A stretch of 64,000 nucleotides of DNA from Saprospiraceae bacterium. Lineage in GTDB: Bacteria; Bacteroidota; Bacteroidia; Chitinophagales; Saprospiraceae. The position numbers were made by a program, and so were the translations under genes. The stretch covers positions 1,302,001 through 1,366,000 of the forward strand of contig JADJXD010000001.1 of NCBI GenBank assembly GCA_016715985.1, given 5' to 3'. The notes beneath the pieces are model-generated. The model was not told where the DNA came from. It made no database searches and worked only from the letters and a program-made list of their open reading frames with translations. Shown piece by piece: positions 53,489-62,873 of the stretch; position 1 is the first letter of the stretch; the number at the start of each line of letters is the position of its first letter.

Positions 53489-55096
53489 ATGAAAAATCTG
53501 AAATTGCTTATCCTCTTTTTTATTAATTCTCCACTTTTGATATCTCAGGATTTTGTACCAGAACCCCAGAACTTTAAAGGTGCTACACCTTTATGGTTTT
53601 TTTATCCGCATGATGTGGACTTTGTAAGAAATCAACAAAATGACCCAAACAGTAATGGATATAATGCTTTTAGTCCAAACCGTTTACATTTACACGAAAA
53701 TGAACTTTATTTTAGTGTAATAAATAAACCGCATGATTATTTTGGATACACTATGTTTAAGGTGAACAGCAATACCGGAATTTTAAATTGGAAATATAAA
53801 TCAAACTATACCAATATGTCCCGGCAGCAGCTACCATTTGATATGATCATCAATGATGATTGTCAGATAGAAATTTTAGGGGCTAAAGCAGTTAAAGGAC
53901 CTGTTGCCAATCCATTTTTATTATTAGGAACCAACGTGTACAATTTTGAAAAGACCGTATTGAATTGTGAGAGTGGAGATATGGTTGAAAATTTTTACAG
54001 TGATACAAATTATAATGAAACAAATCAAACAATGGGATTATGGACTGCTACTCCATTTATAAAATTAGCTGATAAATATTTTTACAAACGAAGTTTTTCC
54101 GCTCCGAGAGAGACAATATTTTTCCCTATGCTGAATGATGGAAGCATCAATTTTGCAGATACGAGCCTGATAATTTCTGATTCGGATTTTGTCACTTCAC
54201 AAATAAATATAGAGGCCAATAGACTTTTAAATATACAATGTCTATTGAATAGCGATGAAGGAAATTACTGTGAGTTATCTGAAATTACTTACAATGGTCA
54301 AAAATTGCAAAGGAAACTTATCAATGATGAAATAGGTAGTCTTTTGCATAAAAATTATACAAACACATTGGTAAACATACATAAGGTAAATCTGGATTAT
54401 ACCATTGTTGACAATTATTATGAAGTTATTGAAAACCAATATTTAAATAAGACAAATTTGATTTGGTTTAACAATGAAATGAATGTAAAACTAAATATTC
54501 GTGATGTCGCAATAGATGGCCATCATTATCACACAATAATTACGTTTTATTCAACTGGTCAAAAACTGTATTCATTTGCCAGACCATCCAAATACACTTC
54601 GTATGAATCTACAGGTTTTGACATCTTAGAAATAAATTTGGACGGTAGTATAAAAGATGTGGGTTATATTCACAATACTAATCCTAAGTCAGTGTTTAAT
54701 GCGATTTCTCCGATTATAACAGATGATGGAGTTTTAGTATTTTATTCTTATGACAGAGTGGTAAATGACTTGGAAAAGTTAGTTGGGTGGTGGACGCTAT
54801 ATGGATTTGATGCAAAACAATTAGGTATTGATGTCATCTCCTCTACAAAAGAACTTCAATCAGGCCTGCAGATATATCCAAATCCTGCAAGTAGTGAATT
54901 GACTATAGTTCATCGAGACCTGACTTTAAAAAATATTTGTATTATAGACATTTCAGGTCGGGTAGTTCTCAATGCACAACCAGGTATAGACGAAACTCTG
55001 GTTACTTTGGATAGATTATCATCAGGTATTTATTTTGTGATGGCGACAGATGATATTGGTCGTAAGTTGCATTTTAAGTTAATCATTCAAAATTAG
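53489..55096 (+). CDS. T9SS-sorted secreted protein, unknown
   Basis: 535 aa with a signal peptide (MKNLKLLILFFINSPLLISQ). The body has no clear enzyme motif; short beta-rich segments such as NTGILNWKYKSNY and GFDILEINLDGSIKDVGYI suggest a propeller-like fold. The last 80 residues (LQIYPNPASSELTIVHRD, ICIIDISGRVVLN, LSSGIYFVMATDDIGRKLHFKLIIQ) are a type A T9SS sorting domain. It probably reaches the cell surface. It follows the Cys-rich lipoprotein and could be its partner. Confidence 0.82.
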   Translation: MKNLKLLILFFINSPLLISQDFVPEPQNFKGATPLWFFYPHDVDFVRNQQNDPNSNGYNAFSPNRLHLHENELYFSVINKPHDYFGYTMFKVNSNTGILNWKYKSNYTNMSRQQLPFDMIINDDCQIEILGAKAVKGPVANPFLLLGTNVYNFEKTVLNCESGDMVENFYSDTNYNETNQTMGLWTATPFIKLADKYFYKRSFSAPRETIFFPMLNDGSINFADTSLIISDSDFVTSQINIEANRLLNIQCLLNSDEGNYCELSEITYNGQKLQRKLINDEIGSLLHKNYTNTLVNIHKVNLDYTIVDNYYEVIENQYLNKTNLIWFNNEMNVKLNIRDVAIDGHHYHTIITFYSTGQKLYSFARPSKYTSYESTGFDILEINLDGSIKDVGYIHNTNPKSVFNAISPIITDDGVLVFYSYDRVVNDLEKLVGWWTLYGFDAKQLGIDVISSTKELQSGLQIYPNPASSELTIVHRDLTLKNICIIDISGRVVLNAQPGIDETLVTLDRLSSGIYFVMATDDIGRKLHFKLIIQN

Positions 55097-55115
55097 TATT
55101 GTTAAAACTGTGAGA

Positions 55116-55168
55116 AAATATCAGCCGTGAAAAAAACACCGGCATTTAAGAAATGGTTTGATAGGTGA
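55116..55168 (+). pseudogene. 3' tail remnant of a LytTR regulator gene
   Basis: About 50 bp nearly the same as the end of the intact regulator gene. One frame reads PAFKKWFDR and stop (intact gene: APAFKKWFDR). The preceding ATATCAGCCGTGAAAAA aligns with ATATAAGTCGTGAAAAA, with small indels. It lies 20 bp after the T9SS gene and marks the right edge of the disrupted array. Confidence 0.82.
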
Positions 55169-55222
55169 TGGCGGTATAATTGAATCAGTTTATATTCTGT
55201 TTTCTAATTAAAAATAAACATG

Positions 55223-55879
55223 CTATTTAGAAATCTGATAACCAATTTCAAAGTTTAAGGCAATAAATCGTTCCCTTTTAAACCTTTCCAAATTGGAGGA
55301 TCGGGTGACATCCATTTCACTCCTGAAAGCTAAACTAAGTTTGTTAAAACTGTATCTTACTTCTATTGGAATCAAAAAAACAAATTGTTTTACAGATTCA
55401 TTTTTAAAATTAAGATTTACATCCACACCCGTTACGTTACCTTTCCCATAATCAGATTTAGAATAAATATTTTTCCTGACACCTCCACCAATTCCAAAAA
55501 TGAAACCATTTTTCACACTATTTGCTGTATAAATGATCGTGTGTGCCACAATACTAACATTGGTAGTGATTCCCATTTTATCATATAATTTAATTCCCTG
55601 GCTATCTGTAATTAAAACAGATTCATCAAAGTACTTATGGGTTAATACATTTACCTGATACTTCATTTTGTGTTTATCAAATATTATTTCATCTAATGAA
55701 ATACCTAAACCAAATCCTCCCGCACTCACACCCATTGAATCATTATACCAATAATTCAGTTGACCCTTGTACTTATTATTTATTGGCAATGCTTCATTAA
55801 TATTCAGGTGCAAATGCATGGATTGACCACATAATGCCATTGGAAATAATAAAAATAAAATTCTAAAAATCTTTATCAT
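55223..55879 (-). CDS. Predicted outer-membrane barrel protein
   Basis: 218 aa with a signal peptide (MIKIFRILFLLFPMALCGQ). Alternating short beta segments (YWYNDSMGVSAGGFGLGISL, GFIFGIGGGVRKNIYS, FVFLIPIEVRYSFNKLSLAFRS) and the end FIALNFEIGYQISK are barrel-like. It starts with an ATGA overlap with the upstream lipoprotein gene, so the two are translationally coupled. No specific family or ligand recognised. Confidence 0.7.
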   Translation of the reverse strand: MIKIFRILFLLFPMALCGQSMHLHLNINEALPINNKYKGQLNYWYNDSMGVSAGGFGLGISLDEIIFDKHKMKYQVNVLTHKYFDESVLITDSQGIKLYDKMGITTNVSIVAHTIIYTANSVKNGFIFGIGGGVRKNIYSKSDYGKGNVTGVDVNLNFKNESVKQFVFLIPIEVRYSFNKLSLAFRSEMDVTRSSNLERFKRERFIALNFEIGYQISK

Positions 55880-56220
55880 CCTCCTGTTTTGATAAAGGGT
55901 TGTGTATAAGTATTTCCATTAATTGTGAGATTTGCATAATAGTAGCCATCCGGTTGATTGTTCAAACTAAAACATAACCTTGATATTGTTCCAATATTAC
56001 TGTTTGCTTGAAATTTTACAATGTCTTTACCATCAGTAACCTTTAGTTCAAATGGTATTCCTACAGCCCATTTGTTATTAGCTAAAGTGGTACAAAAAAA
56101 ATCAGGACCCGGATTTGGAGATATTGAAAAATAGGAAGAAGCGTTATTCTGAATTTCTTTATTGCATGAATAAAAAAATAAGCAACCAATTAGTAAAAGT
56201 TTCAAAATTGATTTTTTCAC
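55876..56220 (-). CDS. Small lipoprotein resembling a stand-alone T9SS C-terminal domain
   Basis: 114 aa. Signal MKKSILKLLLIGCLFFYSCNKE with the lipobox Cys. The rest, from FSISPNPGPDFFC through FELKVTDGKDIVKFQ and CFSLNNQPDGYYYANLTINGNTYTQPF, has the order of a T9SS type A domain (xPNP, strand-rich core, GYYYxxLT, terminal strand). A normal T9SS domain is attached to a cargo; here there is none. It might be an inactive sorting-domain fold used as a lipoprotein, or a truncated gene. The next gene overlaps it by 4 bp. Confidence 0.65.
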   Translation of the reverse strand: MKKSILKLLLIGCLFFYSCNKEIQNNASSYFSISPNPGPDFFCTTLANNKWAVGIPFELKVTDGKDIVKFQANSNIGTISRLCFSLNNQPDGYYYANLTINGNTYTQPFIKTGG

Positions 56221-56420
56221 TGTACTATTATTTTAATCTCTAAAAGACGACAGAAATAATTATAATATTGTAAAATACTCAGATTAAGTTCAGTTCTCAA
56301 AATAAGAAGGTTGCTAATTTTTTAATTAGATAATAAAATCGATTCCAGAATAATAATATTTCAAAGGAAATTACAATTTCATTACGATTAAAGCCATAAT
56401 AATAAGAACAACTATTTTAT

Positions 56421-56428
56421 TATATTTG
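56421..56428 (+). promoter_or_regulatory. -7 promoter box of the DUF4403 gene
   Basis: TATATTTG overlaps the upstream TTG (56426) of the longer frame; the ATG at 56456 is therefore preferred. Confidence 0.65.
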
Positions 56429-56455
56429 CGTTTTTATCACATATATAAATCAGGT

Positions 56456-57826
56456 ATGGTCAAAGGCTTATCCATAATAGTTTTTTCAATTATTCTTCTG
56501 TCCTGTAGTTCGAAAAAATCAATTCCTTTGAAGGATACCACACTACCTACCTTTACCAAAAAAATATTTGACTCAGATTTTGTTATCAATTACCGGTTGG
56601 AAAAAGCAGGGTTAAGAGATACTTTTAATAATGCCATTGCAGAGATTTTTAAAGAAAATTATGATCTGCCGGAATACGATCTAAAAATTTACCTGACCAA
56701 AACAAAAGAAGCAACAGTAGAAATGGCAGGAAAATCCATCATGGTCGTTGTACCTGTCGGCATACAGGTCGAAAAGAAAACATTCCTGACCGATCTGAAA
56801 GCAAAAGGAGTCCTTGAAATGAGTTTTCTGACAGATGTAGGTTTAGACTCTGTGTGGAATCTAAGTACCAAAACAACATTATCACATCACCGATGGATTG
56901 ACAAACCAAAATTAAATATTGCAGGAGTTAATTTTCCCATCGAAACCATTTCCAACAGTATTATCAAAAGATCAAAAACAGATATTGAAAAAAGTATAGA
57001 TGAATCCGTAAAAGAAAGCTTCACACTAAAACAAAAAATGTTGTCAACCGTCAAAATGATGACTGAACCGATGAATTTTGATGCCGGAATGGGTGGATGG
57101 TTGCAACTAAAGCCATCCGGGTTCAGAATCAGCGAAGTGGAAAATTCCAGGTTTACATCTCGTGGTAAAATCCTGATTCGCGGTACGTCTAATTTTACAA
57201 CTTCAAAACCGGAATTTAAAGAAGTCAAAGATCTACCTAAGGTCCACTGGGATAACAACATACCGGATAGCTCGGTTTTCAGACTTCTGACTGAAATTAA
57301 AATGATGGATATCAACAAACTTCTCAAAGAAAATCTGGATGGAAAAACTTTCTCTTCTGATGGCAAATCCATTACGCTGAGCAATCTTGTTACCAATTGT
57401 GACTTTGAAAAAATAAAAGTTATTACCGATGTGAGTGGAAGTGTGAATGGGATGCTCATCATTACAGGACGCCCGGTTTATGATCCTGTTTTAAATAGTT
57501 TTTACACAAAAGACATAGATATTTCTTTCAAAACAAAAAACGTGATTCATAAAGCTGCGAGTTGGATTGCGGAGGGTAAAATAAGAAAAGAATTGTCTGA
57601 ACGCCTTAAATTCTCTATTGAAGACAGCATTGATGAGATTCAGAATAATATAAACGCACAAATAACCGCTTTCAATAAAAATTATGAGATGGATCTTCAG
57701 GTGAGAATCGGTTCTGTAACGATAGAAACATTTGAATTGAAGCCTGGCGTGATAGAAGCGGTCATGAAAGCCGGATTTTATATGGAAGCCAAAATTTTTG
57801 ATTTTCGGACTTTTAATAAATTCTAA
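56456..57826 (+). CDS. DUF4403 family lipoprotein
   Basis: 456 aa from ATG 56456, with lipoprotein signal MVKGLSIIVFSIILLSCSSKKS. Length and the two-lobed layout fit DUF4403, thought to have a BPI/SMP-like lipid-binding fold: the first half has INYRLEKAGLRDTFNNAIAEIF and WNLSTKTTLSHHRWIDKPKL, the middle has FDAGMGGWLQLKPSGFRISEV, and the second has GMLIITGRPVYDPVLNSFYTKDIDISF. It is anchored in the outer membrane or periplasm; a hydrophobic ligand is inferred from the fold, not shown. Confidence 0.82.
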   Translation: MVKGLSIIVFSIILLSCSSKKSIPLKDTTLPTFTKKIFDSDFVINYRLEKAGLRDTFNNAIAEIFKENYDLPEYDLKIYLTKTKEATVEMAGKSIMVVVPVGIQVEKKTFLTDLKAKGVLEMSFLTDVGLDSVWNLSTKTTLSHHRWIDKPKLNIAGVNFPIETISNSIIKRSKTDIEKSIDESVKESFTLKQKMLSTVKMMTEPMNFDAGMGGWLQLKPSGFRISEVENSRFTSRGKILIRGTSNFTTSKPEFKEVKDLPKVHWDNNIPDSSVFRLLTEIKMMDINKLLKENLDGKTFSSDGKSITLSNLVTNCDFEKIKVITDVSGSVNGMLIITGRPVYDPVLNSFYTKDIDISFKTKNVIHKAASWIAEGKIRKELSERLKFSIEDSIDEIQNNINAQITAFNKNYEMDLQVRIGSVTIETFELKPGVIEAVMKAGFYMEAKIFDFRTFNKF

Positions 57827-57922
57827 GCATCATTCGGTCATTTTGTTTAATTGTTTTTAGTACCTTAATCTACTCTTTTGGCAAAAATAGATATATTGCA
57901 TTTTAATAATAAACCAACCCTT

Positions 57923-59686
57923 ATGAAAGGTAGTTTTTTAATAGTTACATTTTGTATTTTGGTATTGTCGCTGGCAAATAATATTTTAGGTCAGGATAAT
58001 AAGTTTTTGCAGATTGATCTTTCAGCAGGCTATACTCAATCTGTACAACAATTTGCTAAAAATCTAAATTATGCCGGAAGCGGGTTTAATGCAAATGTTG
58101 GTTTTGATTATTTTTTTGGAAGATTCGGTCTCGGGGCAGATGGTGGTTATATTCAAAATCAAACAACAGTAAAATTTCAGGATTTTATTAATACCCGATT
58201 TTTAGAAAATGAAAAACTGAGCGGTACAAAACCCTGGGAAAGTAAATATCTGGTATTTGGACCGGTTTTTAAGACAACTTTTGGTTGGTTGGAATTGGAT
58301 ATTTTCGCCAAAGCAGGATTCACACAGACAAACGTACCTGATTTGTTATTCAGTAAAACTTTTTTCAATCAACAGTTTCCGGTTTACAGAGTTAACGGCG
58401 ACAAGGACAAATGGTATGGTGCCTGGAATGCCGGCGCCAGATTGAATGCGAGTATCTCGCACCTGTGGGGCATACAATTCAAAGCAGGATATTTTTCAAC
58501 AGAAAGATTAGGGACATTAAATATGCTCCACACTTTCAGAGATGCATCTGACAGTAATAATAACGGATGGATAGATGATACCGAATATTTTGAATCAGGC
58601 ATATCAGAAAGAAGTGAAACCGCTGTATTGAGCAATTTTCATTTGAATGCCGGAGTTATTTTTCGGATTGGTAAACCAAAACCTACAAAGATCATTCAAA
58701 TGATCCCGGAAGTGGTACTTAATGACGTTCAGACTGAATCAGATACTTCTGAAATTCTAACTACTTCTGCCGATCCCGTAAAAGATTCTGATGAACTGAT
58801 TTCAGATGATATGGTGACTATCACGCCGGATTCTGCAACGGATCCTAAAATTAAAATTGAAGAAACACAAAAAATACCGGACAGAGTTGAACTTACAGAC
58901 AGCAATCTAAATGAAATATCAGAACCGGAAAATGATTACACTGCGCCTGATTATGATGAATTAGCCGCCACTTTTTTGTATAAAGCAGGTCAATCATATT
59001 TCGCTGCCAATGATTTTGAAAACGCAGTAGCTTGTTTTAATAAACTGAAAGCTGACAAAAATCATCCGATGGCAAAGTATATGTTTGCTTTATCACTGGC
59101 AGAAATGGGCAATTGCGAAGAATCTTATGCTGAGTACAGAACTTTCTCTGCAGTTTATACCGGCCAGGATGTTGGCGTACTCGAAACGGTATATGCATCC
59201 CATTTGGAAAGATGCAAAAAACAAAAATTACCCATTACAAAATCAGAATCAGAAGATATCAGTGAAGCTACTCCAAAACAAAAAAGCCTGAATGCAATTT
59301 ATGATCAGGAAAACAGAAAAACAGCAGTCGCAACTCCTCCCAATAAAAACAAAGAAGAACTGCCACTTAAAAAAGTAAATGATTCAAATACAACCAACAT
59401 CCCTGTTAAGAAAGAAGATAATATTATCGAAGGAAAATCTTACAGGGTTCAATTTATAGCTTTAAAAAAGGCCGACTTTACATTTCCGGATCTTTTTGAA
59501 ATCGGAAACATCGAAACAGAATATTTTCCGACAAGATCCATGTACCGTTATACTTTAGGACCATATACGGATCCGGAAGTAGCTGTCAACGCAGCAAAGC
59601 GTACCAGAAAACTGGGTTACAGAGATGCATTTGTGGCAGAGTATATAGATGGTGTACGAACCAATACTTTGCATCACTCCAGATAA
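57923..59686 (+). CDS. Barrel / TPR / SPOR-domain fusion protein
   Basis: 587 aa from ATG 57923 with signal MKGSFLIVTFCILVLSLANNILGQ. Residues of about 25-260 look like an outer-membrane barrel (IDLSAGYTQSV, NVGFDYFFGRFGLGADGGY, HLNAGVIFRIGKP). An acidic, Thr/Asp-rich linker follows, then a TPR-like unit (ATFLYKAGQSYFAANDFENAVACFNKL, near 350-430), a second linker, and a C-terminal SPOR domain (YRVQFIALKKADFTFPD, RYTLGPYTDPEVAVNAAKRTRKLGY). SPOR domains bind denuded peptidoglycan, so this protein could join outer membrane and cell wall. The GH65 gene follows after 62 bp. Confidence 0.82.
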   Translation: MKGSFLIVTFCILVLSLANNILGQDNKFLQIDLSAGYTQSVQQFAKNLNYAGSGFNANVGFDYFFGRFGLGADGGYIQNQTTVKFQDFINTRFLENEKLSGTKPWESKYLVFGPVFKTTFGWLELDIFAKAGFTQTNVPDLLFSKTFFNQQFPVYRVNGDKDKWYGAWNAGARLNASISHLWGIQFKAGYFSTERLGTLNMLHTFRDASDSNNNGWIDDTEYFESGISERSETAVLSNFHLNAGVIFRIGKPKPTKIIQMIPEVVLNDVQTESDTSEILTTSADPVKDSDELISDDMVTITPDSATDPKIKIEETQKIPDRVELTDSNLNEISEPENDYTAPDYDELAATFLYKAGQSYFAANDFENAVACFNKLKADKNHPMAKYMFALSLAEMGNCEESYAEYRTFSAVYTGQDVGVLETVYASHLERCKKQKLPITKSESEDISEATPKQKSLNAIYDQENRKTAVATPPNKNKEELPLKKVNDSNTTNIPVKKEDNIIEGKSYRVQFIALKKADFTFPDLFEIGNIETEYFPTRSMYRYTLGPYTDPEVAVNAAKRTRKLGYRDAFVAEYIDGVRTNTLHHSR

Positions 59687-59748
59687 GAACCATGCAAATA
59701 GCTGTTTAACACCTTTATTCATCAATCATTTTGAAAATAATATCAGAT

Positions 59749-61779
59749 ATGTACAAACAACTTTTTTTAGCCACAATTATAACACTTTCATTTTCTTTAC
59801 TTCTGAAAAGTCAATCTTCCTGGCATATCACCGCTGATAAAATAGATCCGAATAACTATTATGGAGTGACACTGGCTAACGGAGTCGTCGGCATTGTATC
59901 TTCTGCACAACCCCTAAAAGTCAATGATGTGGTTCTCAACGGAACCTATGATTATTATCAGAGAGGAAGAGTGTCCAATATTCTCAAAACCTTCAATCAT
60001 GTCAATATGAATCTGGATGTGGATGGCAGACGTATCGGAATCGGAGATATCCAGAGATATCGTCAGGAACTGGACATGAAAAAAGCAACACTCACCACAA
60101 CTTTTGAAATTGGCAACAAACTTTCTGTTTCATCTTCCATGATGTCATTGAGGCACTTGCCGTACACAGCACTCACTATTGTAGAGATTACAGCTAAACA
60201 AAATGTGACCATCACGCCAATGAGCGTCATTGAAGCACCCAATCATCTGACCGATGTCCGCAATTATTATGCTGAGATTGACAGGCCACATGTGTTGATT
60301 CCACTATTGACTTCCGTCGGAAACAGCCCCACAGGAAAAATAAAAGTAGCTGCAAGTAACAGTTTTATTTTTGAAGAAGGTCACGGAAAAGAACCAAAAA
60401 TTATCCATGAAGATTGGGATTATAATATGCATCTTGCAAAATTCACCAAGACTCTGAAAGCCGGTGAAAAATACACCTTCTCCGTTGTCTCATCTACTAT
60501 TTCAAGTGTTCAGAATGACGATCCCCATAATGAAGCAGAACGGTTGACCATCTTTGCAATGCTGGAAGGAAAAGAAAGATTGCTCCGCAGACATAATCAG
60601 GCATGGGAAGAAATCTGGCAGAGCGACATTGAAGTCACCGGCAGTCCTGATATCACGAGAGACATAAGATCTGCATTGTATCATTTGTATTCTTTTGCCC
60701 GTGCAGAAACATCCTACAGCCTTAGCCCGATGGGATTATCCGGTTTGGGTTATAACGGACATGTGTTTTGGGATACTGAATTATGGATGTACCCGCCGAT
60801 ACTGATGATGCATCCTGATATGGCAAAATCTCTTTTAGAGTATAGATTTGAAAGGCTGGGAGAAGCCAAAAAAAATGCGTTTTCGCATGGTTATAAAGGA
60901 GCTATGTATCCATGGGAATCTTCTCTGACCGGAGCTGAAGACACGCCTGTTTGGGCATTAACCGGGCCTTTTCAGCATCATATTACCGGTTGCATCGGAT
61001 GGGCATTCTGGAAATATTATGAAGTGACAGGAGATAAACAATGGTTGAAAGACAGAGGCTGGCCTGTTCTGAAAGAAGTGGCCGATTTCTGGACCAGCAG
61101 AGTAGAACGAAATGGACCGGGGCGGTATGATATCAATAATGTCATTGGTGCAAATGAATGGGAAGAAAATATTGACAATAATGCATTTACCAACGGAATG
61201 GCACAAACCGTTCTCCGATATGCTACATTAGCTGCGATGGAGTTGGGTATGACTCCGGATCCGGATTGGAATCATGTTGCAGAAAACATACCTATTTTAA
61301 AATTTCCGGATGGCACCACCCGGGAAAATGCTACTTATAATGGAGTTACTATTAAACAGGCAGACGTCAACCTTCTGGCATATCCGTTGAATGTCATTAC
61401 TGATGAAAAACAAATCAGAAAGGATTTGGAATATTATCTGCCAAGATATGCAAAAGATGGACCGGCAATGGGATTTGCCATTCTGGGAGCACTTTACAAT
61501 AAATTGGGTGAATCAGAAAAAGCGGCTACCATCTTCACAGATAGTTATAAACTAAATGAAGTTCCTCCGTTTGGTGTCTTAGCAGAATGTGCCGGTGGCA
61601 CCAATCCGTATTTTGCAACCGGGGCTGGTGGTATGCTTCAGGCAGTTTTAGCAGGGTTTGGTGGTTTGGAAATTACCAAAGACGGTATTCGTCAGAACAA
61701 AACCAAGCTCCCCAAAGGTTGGGGCAAACTTATCCTGAAAGGGGTCGGAAAAGATAAGAAAACCTTTATTGTTGAATAA
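59749..61779 (+). CDS. Glycoside hydrolase family 65-like enzyme, exported
   Basis: 676 aa from ATG 59749, with signal MYKQLFLATIITLSFSLLLKSQ. An N-terminal beta-sandwich (YGVTLANGVVGIVSS, DVVLNGTYDYYQRGRVSNI) leads to an alpha/alpha-barrel with GHVFWDTELWMYPPILMMHPD, AMYPWESSLTGAEDTP and IGANEWEENIDNN, whose E470 sits where GH65 enzymes have the catalytic general acid. The layout is closest to acid trehalase and protein-glucosylgalactosylhydroxylysine glucosidase types that hydrolyse alpha-glucosides. It probably acts in the periplasm on a glucoside; the exact substrate is open. Confidence 0.85.
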   Translation: MYKQLFLATIITLSFSLLLKSQSSWHITADKIDPNNYYGVTLANGVVGIVSSAQPLKVNDVVLNGTYDYYQRGRVSNILKTFNHVNMNLDVDGRRIGIGDIQRYRQELDMKKATLTTTFEIGNKLSVSSSMMSLRHLPYTALTIVEITAKQNVTITPMSVIEAPNHLTDVRNYYAEIDRPHVLIPLLTSVGNSPTGKIKVAASNSFIFEEGHGKEPKIIHEDWDYNMHLAKFTKTLKAGEKYTFSVVSSTISSVQNDDPHNEAERLTIFAMLEGKERLLRRHNQAWEEIWQSDIEVTGSPDITRDIRSALYHLYSFARAETSYSLSPMGLSGLGYNGHVFWDTELWMYPPILMMHPDMAKSLLEYRFERLGEAKKNAFSHGYKGAMYPWESSLTGAEDTPVWALTGPFQHHITGCIGWAFWKYYEVTGDKQWLKDRGWPVLKEVADFWTSRVERNGPGRYDINNVIGANEWEENIDNNAFTNGMAQTVLRYATLAAMELGMTPDPDWNHVAENIPILKFPDGTTRENATYNGVTIKQADVNLLAYPLNVITDEKQIRKDLEYYLPRYAKDGPAMGFAILGALYNKLGESEKAATIFTDSYKLNEVPPFGVLAECAGGTNPYFATGAGGMLQAVLAGFGGLEITKDGIRQNKTKLPKGWGKLILKGVGKDKKTFIVE

Positions 61780-61820
61780 ATGAAGTAACTAAAATAAAGA
61801 CTTTAATTCTGAAAATAAAC

Positions 61821-61865
61821 AAAAGCTGTATGAGAATATCGTTTCATACAGCTTTTGCCTTTTTT
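61821..61865 (+). terminator. Intrinsic terminator after the GH65 gene
   Basis: AAAAGCTGTATGA pairs over 13 bp with TCATACAGCTTTT (loop about 10 nt), followed by a run of Ts. It is the clearest rho-independent terminator in the window. Confidence 0.9.
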
Positions 61866-61940
61866 ATGTAAAGTAATTGATCTAATGTGAAACTTTCCTT
61901 TGAGAGTTTGTCATTCTAAATCAAAATTATGGGCATTAAA

Positions 61941-62630
61941 TCAGAACTTATATGCATACCCAACAGATATGTTTAATCCCTGATTCTTAAATTTTGTATT
62001 GACGATAGGATCATTCAACACATTATTAAAACCATAACTATATCTAACATCACTGAATATCTTACCGCTATTACCCACAGTCAATTCTCCTCCAATGCCT
62101 GCATGCCCTGTAAACTCCAACCTGTTGTAAGTATCTGAACTCAGATCAAGTTCTACTCTTGGCAGTCTTATATCCACAATAACTGTTGCAAAAGGTTGGA
62201 TGTGACCACTTGTAGCATATCCTAAGCCAGGTCCGGCAATCGCATACAACCCCGCTTTTTCATTTCCATATCTATATTTTAACAATAGTGGCATTTCAAT
62301 ATAGTTGAGTCTCGTATTTACTCTTCCTCCCAATGGAATTGGAATACCAATAATTTCGGTACTCATGCTTTCTCTGATTGAAAAACCTTTCTGAACTAAG
62401 TTCAACTCCGGTCTGAAAGAGAAACTCCCTTCAATCGGTATTTCCGCCACTATGCCAAAAGTATATCCTGTATTTGTGTGCGCTTCCGGAGTAACAGAAG
62501 GGATAAAACCGGATATTTCAGTGTCAGCAACATTAACACCTGCTTTTACTCCGATGGTTACCTGCGCATTTATATTTAAAGTAAGCAACATAATCACTGC
62601 AATGTTGAAGAAAGTTTTAATGGTTCTCAT
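61941..62630 (-). CDS. PorT-like outer-membrane barrel protein
   Basis: 229 aa with signal MRTIKTFFNIAVIMLLTLNINAQ and then VTIGVKAGVNVADTE, the typical opening of the PorT/OMP_b-brl_2 group. Barrel strands include FRPELNLVQKGFSI, NYIEMPLLLKYRYGNEKAGLYAIAGPGLGY, FTGHAGIGGEL and the terminal LNISVGYAYKF with its final aromatic. Members serve varied envelope roles; only PorT itself is a T9SS part and this need not be it. It is divergent from the similar gene at 62874. Confidence 0.85.
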   Translation of the reverse strand: MRTIKTFFNIAVIMLLTLNINAQVTIGVKAGVNVADTEISGFIPSVTPEAHTNTGYTFGIVAEIPIEGSFSFRPELNLVQKGFSIRESMSTEIIGIPIPLGGRVNTRLNYIEMPLLLKYRYGNEKAGLYAIAGPGLGYATSGHIQPFATVIVDIRLPRVELDLSSDTYNRLEFTGHAGIGGELTVGNSGKIFSDVRYSYGFNNVLNDPIVNTKFKNQGLNISVGYAYKF

Positions 62631-62873
62631 AACTTTTGAATTTTATTTGATTAAAGAATATAGTAATATTTCACAGACGATGCAATAGTAGGCTTTAATG
62701 TTAATTTCATCATAAAAAATGTGATTAAAAAAGTAAAATTAAATCATAAAAGTAAAATTGGTTAATTCTAAAAATAATGTAAAAATCAATCAAAATTGTG
62801 TAATGGTTTTTATTCTGTGGTGCAGACCTTTGTGGATTCAATTATTATTAATCACCTTTAAATTTAAAATTCA

